Shown here in pieces: positions 10,200 to 20,615 of a stretch of 20,975 nt of DNA. The notes beneath the pieces are model-generated. The model ran no database searches. It was not told the origin of the DNA and saw nothing but the letters and a program-made list of their open reading frames with translations. The position numbers and the translations under genes were made by a program. Within the stretch, counting starts at the first letter, position 1; each line of letters starts with the position of its first letter. Origin of the DNA: Emmonsiellopsis sp. PD_33 (lineage: Eukaryota > Ascomycota > Eurotiomycetes > Onygenales > Ajellomycetaceae); assembly GCA_032988165.1 (NCBI GenBank), contig JANTQF010000484.1, positions 1 through 20,975 on the forward strand, written 5' to 3'.

Positions 10200-10550
10200 C
10201 GGTTGGGGTATTTGGGTATGTGTATGTTGGAGGGAGGGGTGTTGGGGGGAGGGCGGATGTGGTGTGGTGTGGTGTGCTGCCGGATGGATGTTGGGATCCG
10301 GGAGGGAGTCGGGCGGTAAGGGTTAGTTTGCGCAAAGTACCGAGCGTCGACCGTGTTCACCCCACACAATGCAGCTGAAAAGACGTAGCCCTGGCTGGCA
10401 AAAAGAAAGAAATGGCGACAGCGCGTTGTTGGGTGAGTTGGTGATCTTCTTGAGATTTTGATATTGGAAGATAGGATTGGCGGCTCAAATGAGGCTCTGC
10501 CTTGGGATCTTAGCGCGGATCTGCATCGGGACTAGCGCGGTCGGGGGAAG

Positions 10551-10558
10551 TCATGTGA
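10551..10558. promoter_or_regulatory. TCATGTGA E-box-like site upstream of RPB4
   Basis: One-base variant of the TCACGTGA palindrome seen upstream of TRM5, about 400 bp from the RPB4 ATG. Suggestive only. Confidence 0.25.
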
Positions 10559-11920
10559 TATCGGCCTTCAAGCCTTCCTTCATTTAGGGGAGGGTAAACT
10601 TTATATTGCGGGAAGTTTAACTATTATCCTATTGAGGGGATTATTCTGTTCACACTTGAGGATTAAAATCAGGTCGAACAGGGATTAGATGCCTTTTCCA
10701 TACAGGAATATATAGAGATATGAACAGAATACAAATTATTCAATCAGTAGATAAATAAACAGATGAGCTAATGAGCTATGTAGATAGACTGGCAAGGAGA
10801 TAAAGTAGATAGTTAGGTATGAATACCCCAGGAAATATAGTTAGAGATAGAGCTAGGCTAGGAGATAAGAACATAGGCTTAAAAAAACAGACAAAAAGGA
10901 AAAATATGGAATTTTTTTTTCGGTTTAGAGCAAAGAAACAATGTTGTAAGGGGGAATCAAGCGGCAGACCAGCACAGGGCAGAGCTGGATCGGGAAGTAA
11001 AATAAAAGGTGTGTGTATTGTAGAAGGTCATTATGAAAAAGAAGGGAAAAAAGAGGCTCAGTTAATTTAACCACTTACTCAATCAGTTCGGCGCTGAGAG
11101 TTAAGAAGAAATAAAGTAGGAAGAAGCGGAAGAACAAAGATGCTATAAATGGACATGCTTGAAGGTTTATAAATAAATGAAAAAAAAACGGACATAGAAA
11201 AGTAAGTCTGTGGGTAATCTTGTGCTGTTTAGGAAGGGAAGAGAAAAAGAAGAAGAAGCGAAAAGGATAGATATAACAAACACCATACATATCAAACCAG
11301 GACATTCAATGGTAGCGCACCGCAATAGCTGCTTCATGATATTATGAAGCATGTGGACCCCGGAACGGGAGCGATCTCGGAAGCGCAACAAAGGATGCAG
11401 GCAGGTAGTCGTAAAATAGATATTTTCAAGTCTTTGAAATGAAAAGGGAGAAGAGAAGGGAAAGGGGAAAAAGCAGTAAACGTAGGTTAGGCAGGTGAGT
11501 GATGATGACCACATCCATCCAATTAGATTTTTGCCCTGTTTGTTCATCAGACCTACCAACAGGGAAAGGGAAAAATAGACTTTGTGGTTGCGGCAACGGC
11601 AAGGAAAGGAAAGCAAAGCAAAAACGCTGGCACGAGAAAGATAGGAAATAGCAAAAAGGCAGCAGAGGAAACTATAGCGATAAAAAAATGACAATAGGAT
11701 AATAATCAACACCCTTCTTTCCGATAATTGGAATAGAAAAAAATCAAATGGAAACGGAAATGGGAAAAATGACAAACGAAAACCAATTAACCCCGTTGAA
11801 AATAACCAAGTTGAACTCACAGCGCTGAAGGGTGAGCTCCGATAATAATCCGTTGACTTGTTCTCGCAAATAACTGAAAAAAGATCCGATTAAACGTCAC
11901 GCCACTCTGTTCAAAAGCTA

Positions 11921-14900
11921 CTAGACCATAGGACCAGCAGCCTGCCGCTGTCTATATGCCATTTGCTGCTGTTGCTGCTGTTGTTGTGGCGTGGGTGCTG
12001 GATGTCCATGCTGGCCTTGGCCGTCATAGTTATCTCCGCTCGTGCTTCGATCTGGGAATCGAGGTTGGTGCTGAGGGCCGTAATCGTAGTCAGGATGTGG
12101 GGAGCCCATTTGAGGACCAGGGGCGGGCTGAGCGGCGCCAGGGGCGGGTTGTACGTGTCTTACAGAACTCTGCATCTGCCAAGCAGTGGCCTGGGAAGGA
12201 TCCTTGTCAATGCGCGTGGCGACTGGGTTGGTGATGGCCCGACCTGAACCAGATCGCACGGGGGTTGCCTCCATCATCGTAGGTACTCGTTGTGGGGTCG
12301 CGACTTTGCCGATATCTCCATACCGTTTGAGGATCTCTTTTGTGGTGATTTCGGCGCTGCCGTTGAACAGGGTCGAGTCGGTGAGAACAGACTGGAGATC
12401 TTGAGGTACCTGCTATAATGTGAATATGGAAATCCGTGGATTAATTTATAGGGTAATAGAAACTTACCTCGCACATGGTATCACTGTACTCTATCAACGA
12501 GGTGACCGCTTCTATGGCGAGGAAACTATCCTCCATACCGGCTGTCTTCTCTCTCGAGTATAAGATATTAGGAGTCATGACAGTTGCAATGTTGTGAACA
12601 TCCATTTTACTTCCTGATTCCTCATCGATATGGGAGAAGGATGAAGCCCAGTTTAGGAAGGAGAATAGAACCTCCATGGTATCTCGGTGAGATTTTGGAA
12701 GTAGACAACAAGTCAAATGCAAAATACGCCGTTGTTTTTCCGGGTCCGATATTTCTGACATTTTTGTTAGGATTGCTAATAAATCATTCAAACGGGGACA
12801 TCACCAACTTACTTTGAGCAACAAGGAAAAGACGATGTAACTTAAACGTAAGAAGAGGATCCGGCATCTCTCTGAGGAATTTTTTCAGCAACGCCGCAAT
12901 CTGCACCGGATTCTCCTTGTTGAAATCCGCTTGCTCGTATCTCGTATCAACGATATCCGAAGTCTCTTTAAGTCGTTTGATATTGCCATTCTTCCGGAAC
13001 ACGCCCTCAACAGACATATCCATTTGTCGCATAGCTGAAATAGCATCGTCAATGAAGGTCGGAATGCGAAGGGTTCCAGGACCAACACCATGAGTTGATT
13101 CTGTTCCATCCTTCTCGATAAGAGCCTCCAGGCCAACGCCGAAGATGCCCTTCTTCTTGCCACCCTTGCGGCCGTCATTCTTGAATGCGCGTCCAAAGAT
13201 ATTCCAAATCGTGGGCTTCCTAGATTCAATCAAGCCGAGCAGTTCTTCCAGATTGAAATGGCCCTCAAGCAAGGGCTCCATGGACAATACAGCAACATGG
13301 CGGACAATAAAGTATTCCAGGGCGGATAATTCGGAGAAATATTTCGTTGCTCTTGGGCCTCCAGGACCGCCCTTAGCATCTACAGGACCTGACATTTCCC
13401 TTTGATGTCCATTGACCAGCTTGGCAGGACGACCACCAGACGAAACGAGATTAGTTCCCGCGTGGCGGAACGCATTAGGCCGCTGCTCCTTCGCCTGCTC
13501 AGCAGCAACGATTCTGGGGATATCATCCAATGTCAGAGCATCCTGGTTTCCAAAGGTCAGGTCCGTAACTGGTTCGCCAGCCGCATCCCGTTCCTCGACA
13601 ATTTGGAAGCCTGGATTCTTCGGGTCCGCGCCACTAGCGCCAGGGGAACCGGGGCGCGCTGATCTCCCCTGGGGACCGTCAATAATCCTTGATGCCCGTG
13701 CTTTCTTAAATGTCGTGGAGAGGGTGCGTTCGGTTCGAGTGGAGTGCAGTCTTCGAATTTCTCCAACAGTCTGTTCCAATGAGGATGTTCCGGCATTTTC
13801 ATTTGATTGGCCTGCATTATAAGATCTCGATCGGGTATTTGATCGCTGGGGGGTCTGGAGATCACCGGTAGGCGATACCCTATGACCATCATTCGCCTCG
13901 TACTGGTTCAGATTTGGATCGTCTAGAAGAGTATTGTTAGCAAGACGCATAGACGAAAGAGTAAAATTAAATATACCTGAAGTATGTGGAAGCGTGCCGC
14001 CAGATCTCAAAACGGAAAGCAATCTTGCCAGCGCCACCTGAAGCAAAAACACATATTGCTTCAGCTTCGTGACGTAGGCAAATCCTCTCTCGCCATTTGG
14101 TTCGTGGCCCTTTTGCTCAGCACAGGCACGGCAGTACGGTCGATCATTCTTCTCGCTCCATCGAGCATTAACGAGGTCCATTGTCAGGTCATTTTGGCAA
14201 GCACCGCAAACCAGATGAGGAGGCTTCAAATGCCACCTTCTCTCTCCGAGGATAATGCATTCATCGTCAATTGGCTCTTTGCAAGCCGCACAGCAATCAG
14301 ACTGTTGGTCTGAGAGTCGCGACATGGCGTTTGTGAGGTTGGAGGCTGAAATATCATTCAAAGAGTCAAGGTTGTCGAGCTTGGTCAAGAACATGTAAAG
14401 CTCATCTGCGCTCTCGCTTTCCCTTTCGAATTTCAAGGCTCCCTGTAGACCAATGCGAATGAGAAGTTTTAGATAGTGCGCGAGACCGGTGACAAGCGCC
14501 AGCAGCTCTTGGGTAACTCCAAGTTTCCGAACACCCGTCTCCTGAGTTTTCGACAGCAAGGCGAAAAATGCGACTATTTTCTTGCAGAGCAGTTTTGACT
14601 CTCGACCGTACGCAAGATCTACATTCAATTTAGTTAGTTTTTCCAAAAGAAAAAAAAACGGCCGGTTGAGAACGCTTACCTTTCATTTTTCTAGACGATA
14701 TAGCGGTTGCAAGACCATCCAGGGCGTTGAATAAGATATCCACATGATAGATGAATTTCTTAGCCACAACCACACCGTCAACGTACGCGCCATTACTGAC
14801 GTGGAGCAACATGTCAGATATGCAGGCTGCAGACGATTCCTCAAATGTCGACAACACGCTCCAGATTCGATAGACCTTCTCTTCCATCTTATCCTCTTGT

Positions 14901-15995
14901 TTCCTCACAAATTCGCGATCCTCATCCGTGGCCTCGATATCCAATTCCGGTCGTGTAAACTCTTGACCATTTGGAGCAAGCCGGACATTCCAAAATTTGT
15001 GGATCATATAGCACTCTGGATGCCAGTGTTGGTTTTGGCCGTTGCGGAAAATCTCGACGAACTGCTTCAGAATGGCAGTCTGGCATCCGTTACACCTCTG
15101 CGCAAACTGGGTCGAGTAATGGTAATGACAATACACCTTCTCTTCATGTTCGTAGTAACTGTCCTGGGCGCCAAAGACGGTTGGGCAGACGGAGCACGTA
15201 AAATGCTCGATGTGATATTTGCGATCCAAGGCGGTGATGTATGATCCTCGCAGAGCGCCACCACATTGGTAACAGAGCAGATTAAGCCGCCTAAAGTAAT
15301 CGGTCTCACAGAGAGGATGTTGTTGTCCAGTGCCATCGTCTGCATCAACGGGGAAAAATTTAGAAGCCACGACATCACCGCAATCCTATACAGTCCATCG
15401 TTAGTACCATCATGCACTGTACAAGAGAATAGCATTGCCAACTTACACTACACTGGAAGCATTCTAAATGGAATGTCCCACCAAGAGCGCGGACAAATTG
15501 GCCTTGCAGCGGCTCCCCACATCGTTTACATATCCTAGAACTGCCACCCGGTGACTTACTTCCGGGGGCACCATTCTGGCGTGAGCGATCGCGTGTCGCA
15601 GATCCGCCATGCTGACTATGACCAGAATTCTGTCTCGATCCTGCGCGGATATCAGGCGTCTGGTAATGGTCATGATCATATGCGCCACCGCCGCCGTTGG
15701 ACGGGGAGGTTCCCCACGGGGCTCCTCCCGAGACGGGGCTCGACACATCTGTCGGCGATTGGGTGTGGTAAGGGTCGGCATAGACGCCTAGACTTGATGG
15801 CGGCGGAGCTCCATTCCGAGGCCCATTGCCTGGGATTAGATCTGGTGGGAGCGCACGCCCACCAGCAGGAGGCATATCGGGACTACCTCCCCGAAAGGGT
15901 TGAATTTGTATCTCTGAACCACCAAGCAGGACTCGAGGGTCTCTCACAAACGTGCGCGGCAAGCTCTGGCGTGGACAGTCGCGGGGTGGGCGGGA
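11921..15995 (-). CDS. LRG1: LIM-domain Rho GTPase-activating protein Lrg1, 6 exons seen, 5' end unresolved
   Basis: On the minus strand, exons are 15995(or upstream)-15447, 15385-14680, 14618-13977, 13922-12813, 12754-12468 and 12409-11921. Counting from the first in-frame Met (15875) there are 1220 residues. LIM domains lie at about 116-173, 181-235, 241-275 (third shortened) and 488-544 (CxxC/His/Cys zinc ligands). RhoGAP lies at about 853-1040 with arginine finger Arg902 (GVFRKNGN), KKFLREMPDPL and the HNIATVMTPNIL helix. The tail is Pro/Gln-rich (eight Gln). Lrg1 turns off Rho1 and so limits cell-wall integrity signalling and glucan synthesis; in Neurospora it controls hyphal tip growth. 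The RTFVRDPRVLLGG segment upstream of Met 15875 looks coding, but an in-frame TAG at 15998-15996 means the true start sits in an earlier exon or at 15875. The last intron ends in a TAGCAG tandem acceptor. Confidence 0.92.
11963..11986 (-). repeat. CAG/CAA tract encoding eight Gln in LRG1
   Basis: Mixed CAA and CAG codons encode a poly-Gln run in the disordered C-terminal tail of the LRG1 protein, about 14 residues before the stop. Interrupted codon use makes it more stable than a pure CAG tract. Confidence 0.85.
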
Positions 15996-15998
15996 CTA

Positions 15999-17431
15999 TC
16001 GCAGGGGTGAAGAGTAGACGCGGGGAAGTGGGAGGTGAGGCTGGAGAGCAAAGGGACAACGCCGTGCAGCAAGCGAGGGTATCACAGAATCAGGAAATAT
16101 CAAAGCCAGGATGGTTGAATGAGCGGGAGGATCCGTCAGAGCCGTGTGCTGGGCCGTGATTGGGAGGCAGATAGGCAAAGGCCACTTCGCCTCGTATTGT
16201 AGGATCCTTTCTAGCACCGCAACGTGACCGTGGGAACGAGAGGGCAGCCAACAGCAGCCAAACGAGGGGGGGCCGCAACGCAGCGCAAACAGAGTCACCA
16301 GGGCGTGGAACGAGCGGGCATCAGCCACAGGGGGGAGGACAGGGCGTGGACGGAGAGCAGCGGATGGCAGAGAGGCGGACAAGAGGGTGCTGGCGAGCAG
16401 TCAGTCAGAGTGAGACCAACAGGCGGCGAAGCAGCTTGGCCCGCAGACAATCGACCAACATCCCCTTGTTCATCAGCACAGGGGAGCAGCAGGCTGGAGG
16501 CGGGCAGGGAGCAGACAGCGGGAGACGGGGCGGGATGGGACACAGCGGGCGGCAGAGGGAGGCGAGGAGACGGAGAGAGGAGGTGGAGGTTGAGGAGACG
16601 ATGCTGGCCCCGTTGATGCTGATCCCCCTATGCATTTTCGCTGGATGCGGCTCCTCAGGCGCTAACGGGGCTAGCGGCTCTCGGGGCACGTGATGTCCCA
16701 GCCAACGACATCCGCTGCGGCTCAGCACCACGGCGAGGAATCAATCTGATATTGCATGATATGGGAGGATACGGTCAGTCTGGCAGGCCAGGGCAGGGCA
16801 GCAGACGCAGGCCAGGCGGCGGGTGGCTTCAGCAGCCCCCTAAATACCTATACTACCGTCCTCTGGCTAGCCTGCGGTCTAGCACGCTGGGCCTGGTCGC
16901 AGAGGGTACCTAGACCGGCGGGGAGTCAGTCTGCTTAATTCTCTTCGGGGGCTACAAGGGTCTAGGCGGGCTGGATATGATATTCCCCACGGTGCTTATC
17001 TTCGGGCTCCAGGTGTGCATGTTTATTGAGTTTGGGTGAGGCTATGTATCTATGGCGGTGGCATCTTGGCCATACTCCGGGTGAAAATACAGGCCAATCC
17101 CCCTGCCTTTTCTACCGATTCGTCCAGGCCATTGCAATTGCTAATCTCTTGCGAAATTCTAAAATCCAATACATAACCCTGCCAACCAAACCCTATCTAC
17201 ACAAGAGACCAGGGAACGCAACAAGCTTTGCCCGCCCAGCCTGGAAAATGCAAGGAGAACCACGCTAAGTCTGTCTGGCCGTGGATGGAGGCGGCAAATC
17301 CAATTCCCTGCTATGCTATCCATAATGGTATATTCCAGCCCAGCTGTTCGAACCCCTCGAATCCATATACCATAACGCCACAGAATACAAAATCCCATTT
17401 CACGCCGATAAAATGCATCACCAATTTCCTC
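15999..17431. other. LRG1 5' leader/promoter and NBL1 3' region
   Basis: No gene supported. On the minus strand 16000-16700 is pyrimidine-rich, as expected of an LRG1 leader. It contains several ATGs that open only short frames, such as an 8-codon frame at 16321-16295. GCACGTGA lies at 16686-16693. A first LRG1 coding exon may be hidden here, joined in phase 0 to an acceptor at 15996-15997 (or 15966-15967), but I could not find a convincing donor. 16750-17430 shows no coding signal and includes the NBL1 3' end. Confidence 0.55.
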
Positions 17432-18716
17432 TTAAACCCGCTTCCTCAGCACCCGTCGCGTAGAGGCACCACCCTCCGCCTGAGCCTTCTTTGCTGCCGC
17501 TGCCGTGGTCTTCTTCGCGGCCGAGGTGGCAGTAGGAGCCTGGACGCGAGGGACAGGTGGTCGTTTAGTCGAAGCAGTTGGCCCTGAGGCCGTGCTTTTC
17601 TGTGACCCAATTGTGCCTCTTCCACTCTTTATAATGGTAGTTCCCGACGAAACATTCGACAACGTGGAGTCAGCACTAATATTCCTCGTATGCTGCTGCC
17701 GAGTTCCCGGCCGCGAAGGTGGTCCCTTCTTTGCTGTCGCTGCCGTCATGGTCTTGGTAACGGTTCTCTTCGACTGTGGCGCGGCTGCTTTTGTTGTGCG
17801 CGTGCCTGCTGGCGCCGGGCCTCTAGTTCTTGTCTTCGTGTTCTCCACGTTACCGGCCTGAGCAGGCACCGCGGACTTGACGGGGCTCAAGTGTTTCAGA
17901 GGCGACGACGGGCGGACTGTGCCAGGTTGTGACTTTGAAGGCAGATTGCGAAGCGGAGATTGTGGGAACGTTCTTGAATTGGAGGACTTTGGCGACAACA
18001 CGCCCGTTTCCGAGAACTGAGACAGAACCCTCACGGGGCCCGCAGGCGCATTGGCCGCACCACGCTTCTTCGGGTTGGACAGCGGCACATTTTCAGGGTC
18101 CTGGAAGGGGGCGTTTTCTTTATCGGAGGCGAGCATATCATCGCTGACCACAGTTAGGGACTTGAAGTTTATTAGAAGAACCTACTCGAAACGACAACGA
18201 ATTACCTTGTCCGCTTAGCCCCCCGAGTTCGAGTAGTGGATGCCGCGTTTCTATTCCCAGACAGCGTAGATCCTGTGTTGGTTGAGGCGGGCGCTTTGCC
18301 CTTGCTTGACTTGGACGTAGTCGACTTCTTAGCCGCTTCATTCGTTTTGTTCGATTCCGAGTATTTCGCAAGCAAGTCGCCCATGTTCGCCTTGCGCAAG
18401 GCCATAGGTATACGATTGACGCGTCTTTCGATCCGCGCGCGAAGGTCCTGTGCTTGCAACGCGTACTGTGCCCGCAGCCTGCGTGCTCGTTCGGTGACTA
18501 TTACAGTCAGTTGTTTGCCCGTTGATCAAAACAATAACCCAAAGACATACTCTCAAGCTGCAGGTTATCAATCAAGGCTTGCTTTTGACTCTGAGTAATC
18601 TTCGGCCGCTTCTTCGAAGGACTTCCACAAGGCGTTCGTGCAGCATTGTCGTCCAGTTCTCCCACGTTGTCACCGTTTGGCTCGGGGGATTTTCGTTTTC
18701 TCGAGATAGTGGCCAT
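17432..18716 (-). CDS. NBL1: Nbl1/Borealin, chromosomal passenger complex subunit, 3 exons
   Basis: On the minus strand, exons 18716-18551, 18497-18206 and 18143-17432 give 389 residues. Borealin/Nbl1 bundles with Survivin (Bir1) and INCENP (Sli15) to place Aurora B on centromeres and the spindle midzone. Residues about 41-105 match the Nbl1/Borealin N-terminal helix: TQSQKQALIDNLQLEITERA, then the Arg-rich RARIERRVNRIPMALRKANMG and DLLAKY. Basic clusters at 6-9 and 35-39 are likely nuclear signals. The protein is far longer than budding-yeast Nbl1 (73 residues), with a disordered, Ser/Thr/Ala/Lys-rich tail more like animal Borealin. The tail opens with a KEN box (161-163) and holds full CDK sites at Ser215, Ser233 and Ser239, plus Ser32. 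It shares a divergent promoter with RPN10. The helix match is good; the tail has no domain that I can name. Confidence 0.87.
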
Positions 18717-19121
18717 TTTAGCTACAATAGGTAAACTTTTATCGTATGTGTTGAAGCTAGGTTCGGGACGAAAGGGCAGTTGATATATGCAAAAGAACGA
18801 TGAAGTTGTCGAGATGAACTTGCTGGGAGAAGTAAACAAACCAAAAGGGGCTAGCGTCAAGAGCGGATGATGTAAGCGGGAAGCTACCTTGAGGAACCCG
18901 CGCTAAACCCAAACGGGAGAGCAACCTCTCTCCAACCAAGAGACACCAACCGCAACATCATCCAGCTTCATACCGTTCTATATCCTTCGTTCCCCCGCTC
19001 TCCAGCCTAGTCTGCCGTCTATTTCCGCTCTGCACGCTATCTTAAATCTCACCAGATACTGCTCATCCCATATAAACCTCACCTTTCCCCAGATCGCAGC
19101 ACCAGGTGCACCACAGCCAAG
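18717..19121. promoter_or_regulatory. Divergent promoter between NBL1 and RPN10
   Basis: 405 bp separate the two start codons, so the regulatory sequence is shared. TATAAA at 19071-19076 stands 46 bp before the RPN10 ATG. The NBL1 side has an A-rich leader (AGCTAAA before the ATG) and no clear TATA. No proteasome-type PACE element (GGTGGCAAA) is visible on either strand. Confidence 0.6.
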
Positions 19122-20199
19122 ATGGTGCTCGAAGCCACAATGATCATGTCCGTCATCCCCTCCCATATCGAATAGTATGCCAGCTGCTAACCCGTGAACA
19201 GTGTCGATAACAGCGAGAGCAGTAGAAATGGAGATTATCTGTACGTCTAACCCAACAAAAGCACCCTCAGGAGCCCTGCTGACTCCCTACAGCCCAACAC
19301 GGTTCCAAGCCCAAGCCGATGCCATCAACCTAATCCACTCCGCAAAGACACAAGCCAACCCCGAATCATCCGTCGGGCTGATGAGCATGGGCGGCAAGGG
19401 GCCAGAGGTGCTCGTTACTTTGACTGCAGATATTGGAAAGATTCTGGACGGTCTGCACCGAACGAAGATCCGGGGACAAGCACATCTCGCCTCCAGCATA
19501 CAGGTTGCAGGTGTAAGTAATATCCCATTTTTTCAATCACAAATATTAGCAAAATTGCTCCCGCTAATCTCTTCGCTCCCACTACAGCTGGCCCTCAAAC
19601 ACCGTCGAGAACGATCACAGCGACAGCGAATCATCGTCTTCACATGCTCCCCCATCGCCGAAGACGAGAAGACCCTCGTCAAGCTAGCCAAGCGAATGAA
19701 GAAATACAACGTGTCCGTTGACTTTGTGGCCTTTGGCGACCTCGACGACGAAACGATTAAGAAACTAGAGGCATTTAACGAGAATGTCAGCGGCGCGGAC
19801 GGATCGCATCTAGCCGTAATACACCCCGGACCGAACCTTCTGAGCGACACGCTCGTCACGACCCCGATCCTAGGAGGAGATGCCATGGGTGCGTCCGGAG
19901 GTGCTGAGGAGGGAGGCGAGGCTGGTGGTGCCGGCTTCGAGTTTGGCATCGATCCGTCTACGGATCCCGAACTGGCGTTCGCGCTACGGATGTCCTTGGA
20001 GGAAGAAAAGGCACGACAGGAGAAAGAGCAGAAGGAAAAGGAGGAAAAGGAGGGCAAGGCTTCCTTGGAAGGTATCGCAGAGGAAGGCGGCGAATCGCAG
20101 CCTCTGCTTGATAAGAGCGGCGAACCCAGCGGGAGCGGCTCGAATGACAAGAAGGATAAGGACAAGGAAGACGACGGAGACAAAATGGATACGGCGTGA
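19122..20199 (+). CDS. RPN10: 26S proteasome regulatory subunit Rpn10 (ubiquitin receptor), 4 exons
   Basis: Exons 19122-19147, 19202-19240, 19293-19512 and 19588-20199 give 298 residues. Rpn10 sits between lid and base of the 19S particle and captures poly-ubiquitylated substrates. The von Willebrand A domain covers about 1-190 (VLEATMIIVDNSESSRNGDY, PTRFQAQADAINLIHSAKTQ, VGLMSMGGKGPEV, IRGQAHLASSIQVA, RQRIIVFTCSP, NVSVDFVAFGDL). One ubiquitin-interacting motif lies at about 221-240 (ELAFALRMSLEEE; key Ala227, Ser231). The tail is acidic and Lys/Glu-rich and ends KMDTA. The first exon is only 26 nt and ends at a GTCCGT donor. Intron 3 (75 nt) is in frame without a stop, so the continuous frame from 19294 reads through it; conservation shows that it is an intron. 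Convergent with TRS23. Confidence 0.96.
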
Positions 20200-20615
20200 T
20201 GATGTCAATTATGCCTTTTTGTGTATCTAAATCCGTGACGCTCGATGCATGTTCCTCGGTGTTAGTTCTGTAACCATAGACCCAGCCAACGCCAATATCT
20301 GTCTGATCTTGTTTCCGGACCGCAATTTACTATGTATAGACTGGACCAGTCCGTCCCTGCTCTGCCATGAAACACCGGGCGGATAACGCATGTCGTAAAA
20401 CATCCCCATTCCAAAAAGCAAAGGCAATATTCCATAAACATCACCAGCCCTCCCTCCACCGCGCTCGCTCGGGGGTATCCTTATAATCGCAAACCACAAA
20501 ACACAACCAACCACCCTCCCCTCCCCTCCCACATAAACAATCCCACCTCATTATACCATATATAAAATAAACCCATCATCAACACTCGAAACCAAAACCC
20601 CAAAAAGAAAAAAAA
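20200..20615. other. Spacer between convergent RPN10 and TRS23
   Basis: Shared 3' region. AATAAA-like sequence and A-runs near 20560-20615 lie on the plus strand. No gene seen; the minus-strand open frame at 20227-20532 has no recognisable features. Confidence 0.6.

Larger units (their letters stand above)
10155..11920. other. Long spacer: RPB4 promoter and LRG1 3' region
   Basis: The first 450 bp upstream of RPB4 holds a 12-nt T-run (10165-10176), a GGGGT array (10182-10199), GGTGT repeats (about 10258-10276) and TCATGTGA (10551-10558). From about 10600 to 11900 the plus strand is strongly purine-rich (AAG, GAAA, GATAG runs), so the LRG1 transcript reads pyrimidine-rich there. A minus-strand open frame at 11167-11820 translates to Phe/Ser/Leu-rich sequence with no domain and is best read as 3' untranslated sequence. 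No gene supported. Confidence 0.6.

Noticed and set aside
10642..10731. 11-bp inverted repeat (TATTCTGTTCA / TGAACAGAATA) bounding 90 bp, as a possible tiny MITE
   Set aside because: The arms are short for a terminal inverted repeat, no target-site duplication is seen at the flanks, and there is no second copy in the window.
10819..11070. Plus-strand 83-residue open frame rich in Lys and Arg
   Set aside because: Composition follows the local A/G-rich spacer; no homologous motif, splice pattern or promoter around it.
11167..11820. Minus-strand open frame of 217 residues with many Phe, Leu and Ser, looking like a membrane protein
   Set aside because: It lies in a purine-rich (plus) stretch directly downstream of LRG1. 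Its hydrophobic look comes from TTT/TTC/CTT runs, and no domain or regular membrane topology is seen. Best read as LRG1 3' sequence.
16224..16616. Plus-strand 130-residue open frame upstream of LRG1
   Set aside because: Gly/Arg/Gln-rich translation of a low-complexity leader region on the antisense strand, with no start context and no family features.
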